A stretch of DNA of 64,000 nucleotides from Ciceribacter sp. T2.26MG-112.2 (lineage in GTDB: Bacteria > Pseudomonadota > Alphaproteobacteria > Rhizobiales > Rhizobiaceae), in NCBI RefSeq assembly GCF_900492205.1, contig NZ_UEYQ01000015.1, positions 1 to 64,000 on the forward strand, given 5' to 3'. The notes beneath the pieces were generated by a model. That model was not told where the DNA came from. It saw only the letters and a program-made list of their open reading frames with translations, and did not search any database. The position numbers were made by a program, and so were the translations under genes. Each line of letters opens with the position of its first letter. The stretch's first letter is position 1. Positions 50,927 through 60,485 of the stretch are shown one piece after another.

Positions 50927-52321
50927 TCAGGTGTGGGAGAGGTCCGGCAGGACCTTTCCGGGATTGAGAATTCCCAGCGGATCGAGCGTCTGCTTCAGCG
51001 AGCGCATCAGCGCGACGGCAGCGGCGCCATGCTCGGCGAGCTGGAATTTTCGCTTGCCGAGACCGACGCCGTGCTCGCCGCTTGCCGTGCCGCCGGCCTC
51101 GAGAGCACGTGTCACGATGCGGTCCGCGAGTTCCGCGACGGCGTGCTCTTCCTCGGGCAGGTGGATGAAGACGCAGTGGAAATTGCCGTCGTCGACATGG
51201 CCGACGATATGGGCCGGAATCTGCGAGCGGGCGACATCTTCACGGGTCGCCAGGATCACTTCGGCGAGCCTTGAGATCGGTACGCAGACATCGCTCGGCC
51301 AGGACTGCGATCCGGGTCGCTCAGCTTTCGCCCAGGAAAGACAATCGCGGCGGGTTTCCCAAAGGGCTGTCGTTTGCTCGCCAGGTCTCGGCCACTGAAG
51401 CCCGCCGCCGCCGTTTTCCGTGATGATCTCGGAAACGGTCCCGGAGACGGAGGCAATTTCGGAGGGAGAGGCGTGGAATTCGAAGAACAGGGTCGGCAGG
51501 GGGGCAAGGCGCATGGCGCCGCGGCGGTTGATGACCTCGACCAGAGACGCATCGAGAAGCTCGACGCGGCCGATGGCAAGGCCGGCGCGCTTGATGTCGG
51601 TGACCGCATTGACCGCACCGGCCAGCGTCTCGAACCCGGCATGGGCCGAGACCGCATCCGGAATGGGATGGAGCCGGAGCGTCACGTCCGTGATGATGCC
51701 GAGGGTGCCTTCCGAGCCGACGAAGAGACGGGTGAGATCATAGCCGGAGGAGGATTTGCGGGCCAGCGAACCGGTCTTGACGATGTTGCCATCGGCGGTA
51801 ACCACGGTCAGGCCGAGGACGTTTTCCCGCATGACGCCATAGCGCAGGGCATTGGTACCGCTGGCTCCCGTCGAGGCCATGCCGCCGATCGTGGCATTGG
51901 CGCCGGGATCGACGGGAAAGAACAGGCCCGTGTCGCGCAGCGCCCTGTTGAGGTCGAGCCGGCGGACGCCGGCGCCGACGCGGGCGATCATGTCGTCGGC
52001 GCGAACTTCGAATATCTCGGAGAGTTCGGACGTGTCGAGCGAGATGCCGCCGAATTGCGGAATGGCGCCACCCTCAAGGCCGGAACCGGCGCCGAAGGGT
52101 GTGATCGGCACGCGGTTACGGGCTGCGATCCGCACAATGTCGGCGACCTCCTCCGTCGTCCTTGGATGCACGACGATGTCCGGCTCGTGACCTTCGTGAT
52201 GGCTCTCGTCGCTGGCATGCAGGCGGCGCGCCGACTTGCCGGTCGTCACCGAGGCTGGATAACGCGCTTCGAGCGCGGCGATCGCCGCGCCAATGTCGGG
52301 TGGCGTCTCGCGGCGGGTCAC
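50927..52321 (-). CDS. FAD-binding 2-hydroxyacid dehydrogenase (GlcD/D-lactate dehydrogenase type)
   Basis: The 464-residue protein has the PCMH FAD domain (ITPFGAGSGLEGGAIP, the GANATIGGMASTGASGTNALRYG signature and VGSEGTLGIITDVTLRL) and the C-terminal GlcD/D-LDH cap with HVDDGNFH and SGEHGVGLGKRKF metal and substrate motifs. I start it at the GTG at 52321, which has GGAGGG 7 bases upstream and overlaps the aminotransferase stop (GTGA); an ATG at 52354 is an alternative. It oxidises a D-2-hydroxy acid to the 2-oxo acid. With the aminotransferase before it, it could turn the D-hydroxy analogue of methionine into methionine (inference). Confidence 0.82.
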   Translation of the reverse strand: MTRRETPPDIGAAIAALEARYPASVTTGKSARRLHASDESHHEGHEPDIVVHPRTTEEVADIVRIAARNRVPITPFGAGSGLEGGAIPQFGGISLDTSELSEIFEVRADDMIARVGAGVRRLDLNRALRDTGLFFPVDPGANATIGGMASTGASGTNALRYGVMRENVLGLTVVTADGNIVKTGSLARKSSSGYDLTRLFVGSEGTLGIITDVTLRLHPIPDAVSAHAGFETLAGAVNAVTDIKRAGLAIGRVELLDASLVEVINRRGAMRLAPLPTLFFEFHASPSEIASVSGTVSEIITENGGGGLQWPRPGEQTTALWETRRDCLSWAKAERPGSQSWPSDVCVPISRLAEVILATREDVARSQIPAHIVGHVDDGNFHCVFIHLPEEEHAVAELADRIVTRALEAGGTASGEHGVGLGKRKFQLAEHGAAAVALMRSLKQTLDPLGILNPGKVLPDLSHT

Positions 52322-53493
52322 GATGCCGCCCTCCAACCCTCTTTTTCGCGCCATTGGCGAAGCCGTTCGATCGCGGTGAGGATCGTCTCCTCCGTCTTGG
52401 CGAAGCAGAACCGCACATGGCTCTTGACGTCGCGGTCGCCATAGAAGGAGGAGACGGGCACAGGGGTGACGCCGGCCTCGAGTGTGAGGCGGCGGCAGAA
52501 GGCCAGATCGTCGCCGTCGGGATCGAGCGGGCCGATATCGGCGACGGCGAAATAGGTTGCCGGCACATCGGCGACATCGAAGCCCGCGTCCCGCAATCCG
52601 CGCACCAGCAGATCCCGGCGTGCGCCAAGTGTCCGGCGCAGGTCGGAAAAGTAGTCATCCGGCAGCGTCAGCCCGACCGCGACCGCCGCCTGAAGCGCCG
52701 GCGGCGTGGTGAAAGTGACATACTGATGCGCGCGGGCGATCGGCTGTAACAGTCCGGCACTTGACGTGACGTAACCGACCTTCCATCCCGTGACCGAGAA
52801 GCTCTTGCCTGCCGAGCCGATGCGCACCACCCGGTCGCGGATTGCATCGACGCCAAACAGCGAATGGAACGGGCGGTAGTCGAAGACAAGGTGCTCATAG
52901 ACTTCGTCGGCGACGATGATGAGATCATGGGCGATTGCCAGGTCGGCGAGGAAGGACAATTCCTCAGGATCGAAGATCTTGCCGATCGGGTTCATCGGCG
53001 TGTTCACGACGATGAGCCGGGTGCGCGCCGTGATGGCCTTGACCAGGGCTTCGCGCGGCAGCTCCCAGTGCGGGGGCGTCAGCCGGACGGGAACGACCTT
53101 TGCGCCTGCACGACGGATCAGCGTGGCATAGGCATCATAGACCGGTTCGAAAACGATCACCTCGTCGCCCTGATCGAGAAGGGCGAAGAAGGTGTCCGCC
53201 AGGGCTTCGGTCGCCCCCGAGGTGACGAGCACCTCGCTTTGCCAATCCACGTCGAGATCGAGAAAGCGCTTTGCGTTTTCTGCGACCGCCCGGCGAAGCG
53301 CGGGCAGACCCATCATCGGCGGATACTGGTGTGGGCCGTCGCGCAGGGCCTGAACCGCGGCCTCGATCAGCGGCGCGGGTTCGAAACCCTCCGGGAAACC
53401 CTGCCCAAGATTGATTGCGCCTGTCTCCGTCGCAAGACGTGACATGGATTCGAAGATCGACGTGCCTGTTTGTCCGAAGATCGAATTGACCAT
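52318..53493 (-). CDS. Aminotransferase, class I (methionine/kynurenine aminotransferase type)
   Basis: The 391-residue PLP enzyme starts at the ATG at 53493 and follows the YbdL/KAT subfamily: INLGQGFPEGFEPAP, YPPMMGLPALRRAVAE, NTPMNPIGKIF, the DEVYEHLVF motif and PLP lysine in SAGKSFSVTGWKVGY. Members prefer methionine and aromatic amino acids and make or use 4-methylthio-2-oxobutanoate. It is first in the operon with the FAD dehydrogenase, metQNI and the 2OG oxygenase. The divergent promoter region also serves the DszA-like gene. Confidence 0.83.
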   Translation of the reverse strand: MVNSIFGQTGTSIFESMSRLATETGAINLGQGFPEGFEPAPLIEAAVQALRDGPHQYPPMMGLPALRRAVAENAKRFLDLDVDWQSEVLVTSGATEALADTFFALLDQGDEVIVFEPVYDAYATLIRRAGAKVVPVRLTPPHWELPREALVKAITARTRLIVVNTPMNPIGKIFDPEELSFLADLAIAHDLIIVADEVYEHLVFDYRPFHSLFGVDAIRDRVVRIGSAGKSFSVTGWKVGYVTSSAGLLQPIARAHQYVTFTTPPALQAAVAVGLTLPDDYFSDLRRTLGARRDLLVRGLRDAGFDVADVPATYFAVADIGPLDPDGDDLAFCRRLTLEAGVTPVPVSSFYGDRDVKSHVRFCFAKTEETILTAIERLRQWREKEGWRAAS

Positions 53494-53537
53494 GTTCTGC
53501 CTGCTCCAACGATGTCGTCTCGACACTTGGTAGACAG

Positions 53538-53555
53538 TATAATCTATCTATTATA
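53538..53555. promoter_or_regulatory. Inverted repeat TATAAT-CTATCT-ATTATA
   Basis: TATAAT (53538-53543) and ATTATA (53550-53555) flank CTATCT, 44 bases before the aminotransferase start. It may include the -10 of that promoter as well as a regulator site. Confidence 0.42.
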
Positions 53556-53741
53556 TCGACAAAGTATGTTTTATCGTTCCGAAGGGCGCAGGCGAAATGC
53601 TTTTGCCGAATTGTCACGGATCGGCAGCGCACCGCACTCCACTCGCGTCTCGACGCCGCCAGGTCGACCTTGCCGGGACAGAGCGGTTTTCCGCAAATGC
53701 CGCTTTCGGGGAAAAACGTTCCCCCGAATAATTGATAAAAA

Positions 53742-53751
53742 ATATAGAATA
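53742..53751 (+). promoter_or_regulatory. ATATAGAATA element upstream of the dszA-like gene
   Basis: The 10 bases match the right half of the element at 36620-36630. They lie 64 bases before the ATG at 53816 and could contain a -10 (TATAGA). The 322-base gap between the divergent operons holds this and the previous site and no gene. Confidence 0.35.
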
Positions 53752-53815
53752 ACTGGCTTTCTCCCCGCGCTCTGCGATGCTGCTCGCACACTGAGACCGA
53801 TTGAGGAGCCTTTCG

Positions 53816-55222
53816 ATGAGCAGGACCATTCACTTCAACGCGTTCGACATGAACTGCGTTGGTCATCAATCGCCGGGGCTCTGGGCACATCCGCGCGACA
53901 GGTCGTGGAAATACAAGGACCTGGACTATTGGCAGGATCTTGCCCGCACGCTCGAAAGCGGCATTTTCGATGGCATCTTCATCGCCGACGTCGTCGGATA
54001 TTACGATGTCTACAAGGGCGACAATTACCACGCGATCCATCAAGCGGCGCAGATCCCGGTCAATGATCCACTGCAGCTGGCCGCGCCGATTGCGCTTGCA
54101 ACCGAGCATCTCGGCATCGGCATCACGGCGTCCACTTCGTTCGAACACCCCTACACCTTCGCACGTCGGCTGGCGACCGCCGACCACCATACCAAAGGCC
54201 GTGTCGGCTGGAACATCGTCACTTCCTACCTGGAGAGTGGCGCGAAGAATATCGGCCAGGCCGGGCTGCAGCGTCACGACAACCGCTACGACATCGCCAA
54301 CGAGTATCTTGAGGTAATCTACAAGCTGCTCGAAGGCTCCTGGGAAGACGGGGCGGTGGTGCGCGACCGCGACAACCGCGTCTTCACGCTGCCGGAAAAG
54401 GTCCATGAGATCGGCCACAAGGGCAAATATTTCGACGTTCCGGGCTATGGCCTGACCGAGCCGTCGCCGCAACGCACGCCGGTTCTTTACCAGGCGGGCG
54501 CATCGGGGGCCGGCAAGAAGTTTGCGGCCGAGCACGCCGAATGTGTCTTCGTTGCCGCCCAGACCAAGACCATCCTGCGCAACTACGTCGCCGACGTCCG
54601 CCAGCGGGCCGTTGCCGCGGGCCGCGCGCCGGACAGCTTGAAGATCTACAACCTCCTGACGGTGATCATCGATGAGACCGACGAAAAGGCGCGCGCCAAG
54701 TTCCGGGAATATCTCGACTACGTCTCCTATGACGGTTCGCTGGTCTTCATGTCCGGCTGGACCGGCATCGATTTCTCGCAGTACCGTCCGGACGACCTGG
54801 TCACGAAGGTGGAGACCAACGCGATCCATTCCGCGGTCGAGAGCCTGTCGGAGGGAGATCCCAACAAGCGCTGGACCATCCGCGAACTCGCCGAATGGGG
54901 CGGCATCGGCGGCATGGGCCCGGTGATCGTCGGTTCGGCTGCGACCGTTGCAGACGAGCTGCAGCAATGGGTCGAGGAAACCGGCGTCGACGGCTTCAAT
55001 CTCGCCTATGCGGTCACCCCGGAAACCTTCGAGAACATCGTCGGCTATCTCGTGCCCGAGCTGCAGAAGCGCGGCGTCTATCCCACCGAATACCGTCCCG
55101 GCACCTTGCGCGAAAAGCTGTTCGGCCTTGGCGCTCGGCTCGAGGCCCCGCATCCGGGCGCCCGTTACCGCGACATCGAGGCAATCAAGCGCAGCGAAGC
55201 TTTGCGCCCGACCGGCAGCTGA
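53816..55222 (+). CDS. NtaA/DszA-family FMN-dependent monooxygenase
   Basis: The 468-residue protein belongs to the NtaA/SnaA/DszA/DmoA group of reduced-FMN monooxygenases. Motifs include NAFDMNCVGHQSPGLWAHP, the TTKGRVGWNIVTSYL-type region (HHTKGRVGWNIVTS) and PVLYQAGASGAGKKFAAEHAE. GAGGAG lies 8 bases before the ATG at 53816. Such enzymes open sulfones or oxidise dialkyl sulfides, and operate with DszC-like flavoproteins such as the next two genes. Only 4 Met and 2 Cys. Needs FMNH2 from a reductase not found in the window. Confidence 0.85.
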   Translation: MSRTIHFNAFDMNCVGHQSPGLWAHPRDRSWKYKDLDYWQDLARTLESGIFDGIFIADVVGYYDVYKGDNYHAIHQAAQIPVNDPLQLAAPIALATEHLGIGITASTSFEHPYTFARRLATADHHTKGRVGWNIVTSYLESGAKNIGQAGLQRHDNRYDIANEYLEVIYKLLEGSWEDGAVVRDRDNRVFTLPEKVHEIGHKGKYFDVPGYGLTEPSPQRTPVLYQAGASGAGKKFAAEHAECVFVAAQTKTILRNYVADVRQRAVAAGRAPDSLKIYNLLTVIIDETDEKARAKFREYLDYVSYDGSLVFMSGWTGIDFSQYRPDDLVTKVETNAIHSAVESLSEGDPNKRWTIRELAEWGGIGGMGPVIVGSAATVADELQQWVEETGVDGFNLAYAVTPETFENIVGYLVPELQKRGVYPTEYRPGTLREKLFGLGARLEAPHPGARYRDIEAIKRSEALRPTGS

Positions 55223-55255
55223 TTTCTCTCTCCCCTTTTCAATGAGGATATGACC

Positions 55256-56524
55256 ATGGGTACGCTTCCCGAAACCAAGATCGACCATTCCATCCATCCG
55301 CGCGTCAACTCCACCGATCCGGTGGCGCCCCGGCCGCGGCCCGCAACGCCGGCGCATGTCATCAAGACAGACGCCGAAGCCATCGAGATCGCCGAGCGGC
55401 TTGCCGAAAGGTTCAAGGTCGGCGCGGCCCTGCGCGATCGCGAGGGCCTGCTGCCGATCGTCGAACTCGATGAATACTCCCAGAGCGGGCTGTGGAGCAT
55501 CAATGTGCCGAAGGCCTATGGCGGACCGGGCGTCTCCTACGCCACGCTTGCCAAGGTGATCGAGACCATTGCGGCCGCCGATCCGGCGATCGCCCAGATC
55601 ACCCAGAACCATCTGGCGATCGTCGGCACGATCGATCTCGACGGAAGCGACGAGCAGAAGCGCGACCTCTTTGCGCTGGCGCTCTCGGGCATCCGTTTCG
55701 GCAACGCGTTTTCCGAGCTGAAGAGCAAAAACGTTGCCGCCTTCGAAACCCGTGTCCGGTTCGAGGGCGACGAGGCCGTGGTCAACGGCGAGAAATTCTA
55801 TACCACCGGGGCGCTTCTCGCCCATGTCGTGCCGATCGTCGCCGTCACCGAGGATGGGCAGGCCTATTTGGTGTTCGCCGACCGCGACGCCCCGGGTTTG
55901 ACGGTGACCAACAACTGGTCGAGCTTCGGCCAACGCACCACCGCTTCGGGTGGTGTGCGGATCGCGGATGTGAGGGTGCCGAAGGCCCGCGCGCTGCACG
56001 TCACCTCCTTCGAGCATCCGACAATCGCCGGTCCGGTCTCGCAGATCATCCAGTCGGCGATCGATCTCGGCATCGCCCGTGGTGCGATCGAGGACACCAT
56101 CGCCTTCGTCAGGACCCAGAGCCGCCCCTGGATCGACAGCGGCAAGGAAACCGCCGGTGAGGACCTCTTCACCATCGCCGCAATCGGCGATCTGCAGATC
56201 AAGCTTCATGCCGCCGAGGCTCTGCTGGAGATCGCCGGACGTGCGATCGACGTCGCTGGCGCCGATCCGAACGAGGAAACAGTCTCCGAGGCCACGATCA
56301 AGACCGCTGAATCCAAGGTGCTGACCACCGAGATCGCCATCCTCGCGACCAACAAGCTGTTCGAACTGGCCGGCACCCGCTCGACGCTGGCCGAGCACGG
56401 CCTCGACCGTCACTGGCGCAATGCCCGCGTGCACACCCTGCACGATCCGGTGCGCTGGAAGTTCTACCATGTCGGCAATTACTACCTGAACGGCGTCAAT
56501 CCGCCGCGCCATGCCTGGAATTGA
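55256..56524 (+). CDS. sfnB: SfnB/DszC-type flavoprotein (acyl-CoA dehydrogenase fold), first copy
   Basis: The 422-residue protein has the acyl-CoA dehydrogenase fold of the sulfur-acquisition SfnB/DszC group: HVIKTDAEAIEIAERLAERF, the VPKAYGGPGVSYATLAKV region and the C-terminal HTLHDPVRWKFYHVGNYYLN. GAGG lies 8 bases before the ATG at 55256. These proteins act as flavin monooxygenases on sulfides or sulfones. It has no Cys, and the initiator is the only Met in 422 residues, one of the most sulfur-poor proteins of the window. Confidence 0.84.
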   Translation: MGTLPETKIDHSIHPRVNSTDPVAPRPRPATPAHVIKTDAEAIEIAERLAERFKVGAALRDREGLLPIVELDEYSQSGLWSINVPKAYGGPGVSYATLAKVIETIAAADPAIAQITQNHLAIVGTIDLDGSDEQKRDLFALALSGIRFGNAFSELKSKNVAAFETRVRFEGDEAVVNGEKFYTTGALLAHVVPIVAVTEDGQAYLVFADRDAPGLTVTNNWSSFGQRTTASGGVRIADVRVPKARALHVTSFEHPTIAGPVSQIIQSAIDLGIARGAIEDTIAFVRTQSRPWIDSGKETAGEDLFTIAAIGDLQIKLHAAEALLEIAGRAIDVAGADPNEETVSEATIKTAESKVLTTEIAILATNKLFELAGTRSTLAEHGLDRHWRNARVHTLHDPVRWKFYHVGNYYLNGVNPPRHAWN

Positions 56525-56534
56525 GGCCGGATCG

Positions 56535-57797
56535 ATGAGCCAGAACGACAGAAATCTGCACCGGGAGGCCGCGCTGACCGCCGGCCGCCCGGCACCCCAC
56601 ATCCCGCCGCGGCAAAAGAAGGCGCACCGCATCAAGGGCGATGCGGAAGCCGTCGCCGTAGCGCGCGAACTCGCGCGGGAATTTGCCGCCGGCGCCGTTG
56701 CCCGCGATCGTGAGCGGCGGCTGCCGATTGCAGAGATCGAGCGTTTTTCCCAAGCGGGTCTCTGGGCGATCACCGTGCCGAAGGAATACGGCGGCGCCGG
56801 CGTCTCCGCCGTCACGCTGGCCGAGGTGACGGCGATCATCTCGGCCGCCGACTCCTCGATCGGCCAGATCCCGCAGAACCACTTCTACATGGTGGAGGCC
56901 TTGCGGCTCGCCGGGACAGAGGAGCAGAAGCGACACTATTTCGCGCGCATTCTCGATGGCGACCGGCTGGGCAACGCCTTCACGGAAATCGGCACCAGGA
57001 CGCCGGTCGACTACAAGACCATTTTTGTGAAGCGCGACGGCAAGCTTCGGCTCAACGGCCAGAAATTTTACGCGACCGGTTCGCTATTCGCCCACATCAT
57101 CGTGGCGGTCGCCAAGGATGATACCGGTCGGGTGCATATTGTGTTCATCGACCGAGCCACTCCGGGTCTGGACCTGGTTGATGATTGGTCATCCTTCGGC
57201 CAGCGGTCGACCGGCAGCGGCACAGTCACTTTCGACGATGTCGAGATCACGCCGTTCCAGGTCGTCGACCACGACGTCGTCTTCGAAAAGCCGACGCCGA
57301 TGGGGCCGTTCGCCCAGATCATTCATTCGGCCGTGCAGGTGGGCCTTGCCCGCGGTGCACTTGCCGAAGCGATCTCTTACATAAGGGCCTATGCACGACC
57401 GTTCTTCGAGCTCTCGATCGAGCACGGCTACGAGGATGCCCATTCGATTCACCAGATCGGCGACGTGTCTATTCGGGTTCATGCAGCCGATGCACTGCTG
57501 GCGCGGGCAGGGCGGCTGCTTGATCTCGCGACGGCTGATCCGACCGAGAACACGGTGGCCGAAGCCTCGATCGCGGTTGCCGAGGTCAAGGCGCTTGGAA
57601 CCGAAGTGGCGCAACTGGCGGCGACCAAGCTGATCGAGCTTGGCGGTGCACGCTCGACGCTCGAAAGCTATGGCCTTGATCGCTTCTGGCGCAATGCCCG
57701 CACCCACTCGCTACACGACCCGGTCCGGTGGAAATATCACCATATCGGCAACTACTACCTCAACGGCATCCTGCCGCCGAGGCATGGTGCCCTTTAA
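56535..57797 (+). CDS. sfnB: SfnB/DszC-type flavoprotein, second copy
   Basis: The 420-residue protein is a diverged paralogue of the preceding one, sharing the pattern (HRIKGDAEAVAVARELAREF, ITVPKEYGGAGVSAVTL, HSLHDPVRWKYHHIGNYYLN). It has two internal Met and no Cys. It is 10 bases downstream in the same operon. The pair may form a hetero-oligomer or act on successive oxidation states. A clear terminator follows at 57820. Confidence 0.84.
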   Translation: MSQNDRNLHREAALTAGRPAPHIPPRQKKAHRIKGDAEAVAVARELAREFAAGAVARDRERRLPIAEIERFSQAGLWAITVPKEYGGAGVSAVTLAEVTAIISAADSSIGQIPQNHFYMVEALRLAGTEEQKRHYFARILDGDRLGNAFTEIGTRTPVDYKTIFVKRDGKLRLNGQKFYATGSLFAHIIVAVAKDDTGRVHIVFIDRATPGLDLVDDWSSFGQRSTGSGTVTFDDVEITPFQVVDHDVVFEKPTPMGPFAQIIHSAVQVGLARGALAEAISYIRAYARPFFELSIEHGYEDAHSIHQIGDVSIRVHAADALLARAGRLLDLATADPTENTVAEASIAVAEVKALGTEVAQLAATKLIELGGARSTLESYGLDRFWRNARTHSLHDPVRWKYHHIGNYYLNGILPPRHGAL

Positions 57798-57819
57798 TTC
57801 AGGGCAAGCCCAACTTGCC

Positions 57820-57858
57820 GGACACAGGCCTGCAAAAGAGCCTGTGTCCGGTCTTTTT
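57820..57858 (+). terminator. Rho-independent terminator after the dszA-sfnB operon
   Basis: GGACACAGGC (57820-57829), 10-base loop and GCCTGTGTCC (57840-57849), followed by GGTCTTTTT: a 10-bp stem and T run. The next gene, the aldo/keto reductase, is then read through or has its own start. Confidence 0.72.
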
Positions 57859-57877
57859 CATTCAATGGAAACACCAG

Positions 57878-58921
57878 ATGACCTACTTTCCTGCCTCCGA
57901 CCGCTATGACAATGCCGCCTTTCGCCGTGTCGGCCGAAGCGGCCTCAAGCTGCCGGCGATCTCGCTCGGCCTCTGGCACAATTTTGGCGACACGACACCG
58001 ATCGAAACGCAGCGGTCAGTCCTGTTCAAGGCCTTCGATCTCGGCATCACCCATTTCGATCTCGCCAACAATTACGGGCCGCCGGCCGGCAGCGCAGAGA
58101 TCAATTTCGGCCGCATCTTGAAAGAGGATCTGGCTGGCCATCGCGACGAGCTGATCATCTCGACCAAGGCCGGCTGGGACATGTGGCCGGGGCCTTATGG
58201 GCGGGGCGGCGGCTCGCGAAAGGCAGTGTTGTCCAGCCTCGATCAGAGCCTGAAGCGCCTCGGTGTCGACTATGTCGATATCTTCTATTCGCACCGCTTC
58301 GATGCCGACACGCCGCTGGACGAAACGGCCTCGGCGCTCGCATTCGCGGTCGAGCAGGGCAAGGCGCTCTATGTCGGCATCTCGTCCTATTCCGGCAACA
58401 AGACGCGCGAGATCGCCACGCTGTTGGCGGAGCGGGGCGTGCCGTTGCTGATCAACCAGCCGTCCTACAACCTGTTCAACCGCTGGATCGAAAAGGACCT
58501 GCTGAAGGCGACCGACGAGGTCGGCGCCGGCGTCATCGCTTTCACGCCTTTGGCTCAGGGACTGCTCACCGACAAATACTTGAACGGCATCCCCGACGAT
58601 GCCCGCGTCAACCGCCCGGGCGGCGGCTTCCTGCGGCCGGACCACCTGAGGGAAGAGAATATCGTGCGGGCTCGCGCGCTCAACGACATCGCCGCCCGCC
58701 GTGGCCAATCGCTGGCCCAACTGGCGCTGGCCTGGGTGCTTCGCGATTCGCGCGTCACCTCGGCCCTGATCGGCGCAAGCTCGGCCCGGCAGGTCGAGGA
58801 GAATGTCGCGGCGCTGAACAATTTGTTGTTCACCACGGAAGAACTCGTCGAGATCGACCGCTACGCGGTCGAGGGCGGCGTCAACCTCTGGGAAAAGCCG
58901 TCGCACGACCAGGCGGTCTGA
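57878..58921 (+). CDS. Aldo/keto reductase (YghZ-like)
   Basis: The 347-residue protein has the AKR barrel with the catalytic set Asp (HFDLANNYG, including Tyr), Lys (ISTKAGWDMWPGPYG) and His (DYVDIFYSHRFD). It is close to the YghZ/L-glyceraldehyde-3-phosphate reductase group, with GKALYVGISSYS and VGVIAFTPLAQGLLTDKYL-type segments. No Cys and one internal Met. It begins 20 bases after a terminator and just after the SfnB pair; it could reduce aldehydes or ketones made by oxygenolytic C-S cleavage. Confidence 0.83.
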   Translation: MTYFPASDRYDNAAFRRVGRSGLKLPAISLGLWHNFGDTTPIETQRSVLFKAFDLGITHFDLANNYGPPAGSAEINFGRILKEDLAGHRDELIISTKAGWDMWPGPYGRGGGSRKAVLSSLDQSLKRLGVDYVDIFYSHRFDADTPLDETASALAFAVEQGKALYVGISSYSGNKTREIATLLAERGVPLLINQPSYNLFNRWIEKDLLKATDEVGAGVIAFTPLAQGLLTDKYLNGIPDDARVNRPGGGFLRPDHLREENIVRARALNDIAARRGQSLAQLALAWVLRDSRVTSALIGASSARQVEENVAALNNLLFTTEELVEIDRYAVEGGVNLWEKPSHDQAV

Positions 58922-59132
58922 GCGGCGGCTTATGTGCTTTGAGACCACCGTCGACTGCCGGAAAAGGCGGCTGCAACCGCCTCTTTGGCAGATTAAGGCT
59001 AAAACAGAATGCTCTGCTCACTGCAACTGACAGAAAACCGGATGTGCATATTGGTGGCACCGCCCTTCTGATTTTGCGCCGGGAGTGCCCCAAGGGAACC
59101 AGTTTTGCGTTGTTATTCCATGTCGTTGATTA

Positions 59133-59153
59133 ACTCTATTGATTCGATAGAGT
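59133..59153. promoter_or_regulatory. Perfect inverted repeat ACTCTAT-N7-ATAGAGT upstream of sbp
   Basis: ACTCTAT (59133-59139) and ATAGAGT (59147-59153) are a 7-bp perfect repeat 25 bases before the sbp start. It is the best-formed of the island's AT-rich elements. The 256-base gap before sbp contains no gene. Confidence 0.5.
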
Positions 59154-59177
59154 AAATGCATCCAATGGAGGTGTGAA

Positions 59178-60197
59178 ATGAATATTTTGAAGAAAAGCTT
59201 CGGTCTGGTTCTCAGCCTGGGTCTTGCCCTCGGCAACGCTCCCGCCGCATTCGCGGAAACGACCCTGCTCAACGTGTCCTATGACCCCACGCGTGAGTTC
59301 TACAAGGAGTATAACGAGGCCTTCGCCAAGCACTGGAAGGCCGAGACCGGAGAGGATGTCACTGTACAGCAGTCGCATGGCGGTTCGGGCAAGCAGGCCC
59401 GTGCCGTGATCGACGGGCTGGAGGCCGACGTGGTGACCCTGGCTCTTGAAGGCGATATCGACGCCATTGCGAAGAATACCGGCAAGATTGCCAAGGACTG
59501 GCGCGGACGGCTGGAGAACAACTCCTCGCCGTACACCTCGACGATCGTCTTCCTGGTGCGCAAGGGCAATCCCAAGGGAATCCAGAACTGGGGCGACCTG
59601 GTGAAGGGCGATGTCCAGATCGTCACCCCCAATCCGAAAACCTCGGGTGGGGCGCGTTGGAACTATCTCGCGGCCTGGGCGTGGGCGCATGAGGAATTCA
59701 AGGGCGACCAGGGCAAGATCCTTGCCTATATCGCGGAACTCTACAAGCGCGCGCCCATCCTCGACACCGGTGCCCGCGGCGCGCTGACCACCTTCGCCCA
59801 GCGTCAGATCGGCGATGTTTTGCTGGCCTGGGAAAACGAGGCCTATCTGGCCGGCGCCGAATTCGGTGCGGATTCCTTCGACATCGTCGTGCCGCCGCTT
59901 TCGATCCTGGCCGAACCGCCGGTCACCGTGGTGGATGGCAATGTCGATGCCAAGGGCACGCGCAAGCAGGCCGAAGCCTATCTCGCCTATCTCTATTCGG
60001 AGGAGGGCCAGAACCTTGCGGCCAAGCATTTCTACCGACCGTCCAAGCGGGACCTGGTCAAGCCCGAACTGCTGAAGCAATTGCCCGACATCAAGCTGGT
60101 CACGATCGACGACCCGATCTTCGGCGGTTGGGCCAAGGCGCAGCCGGAACACTTCGGCGACGGCGGCATCTTCGATCAGATCTACAAGCCGAAGTGA
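59178..60197 (+). CDS. sbp: Sulfate ABC transporter substrate-binding protein
   Basis: The 339-residue periplasmic protein follows the Sbp/CysP pattern: [17 protein letters not shown] at the mature start, [21 protein letters not shown], and [16 protein letters not shown] in the ligand site. The signal peptide ends AAFA. GGAGG precedes the ATG. It has no Cys and only the initiator Met, the adaptation classically noted for sulfate-binding proteins. The transporter's CysT/W/A subunits are not here; a strong terminator follows, so it is a lone binding protein that serves a transporter elsewhere. Confidence 0.92.
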   Translation: MNILKKSFGLVLSLGLALGNAPAAFAETTLLNVSYDPTREFYKEYNEAFAKHWKAETGEDVTVQQSHGGSGKQARAVIDGLEADVVTLALEGDIDAIAKNTGKIAKDWRGRLENNSSPYTSTIVFLVRKGNPKGIQNWGDLVKGDVQIVTPNPKTSGGARWNYLAAWAWAHEEFKGDQGKILAYIAELYKRAPILDTGARGALTTFAQRQIGDVLLAWENEAYLAGAEFGADSFDIVVPPLSILAEPPVTVVDGNVDAKGTRKQAEAYLAYLYSEEGQNLAAKHFYRPSKRDLVKPELLKQLPDIKLVTIDDPIFGGWAKAQPEHFGDGGIFDQIYKPK

Positions 60198-60223
60198 TCA
60201 GACAGACCTTGGACAATGAAGAC

Positions 60224-60250
60224 AACCCGCGGCAAACACCGCGGGTTTTT
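60224..60250 (+). terminator. Rho-independent terminator after sbp
   Basis: AACCCGCGG (60224-60232), loop CAAACA and CCGCGGGTT (60239-60247) followed by TTT. Confidence 0.8.
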
Positions 60251-60485
60251 CTGTCCCGGCCAGCCGGGACCGGGCGTTGCGGCGGGAGCCTCGCGACGCA
60301 GACTGGTTGTACAGATGTCGCCCCTCTGCGGTTTGGCCGCGACGACCGCCGCGTTGTAATCCCCGTCGCAGCCGGAGTGCAGTCACTGAATTCGCCCCGC
60401 CGGACGGTCGATCCAAACGGCAACGCATGACGCGACGGATAATCTCCAAATCGCCCCATCCGCTGGAATAAAATTCCTTACAAAA

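Noticed and set aside
53135..56839. Very long (1234-codon) minus-strand open frame
   Set aside because: It lies opposite the dszA/sfnB operon and passes through the aminotransferase in another frame. It shows no family motif, has no ribosome site, and is explained by the high GC content and codon bias of the real plus-strand genes.
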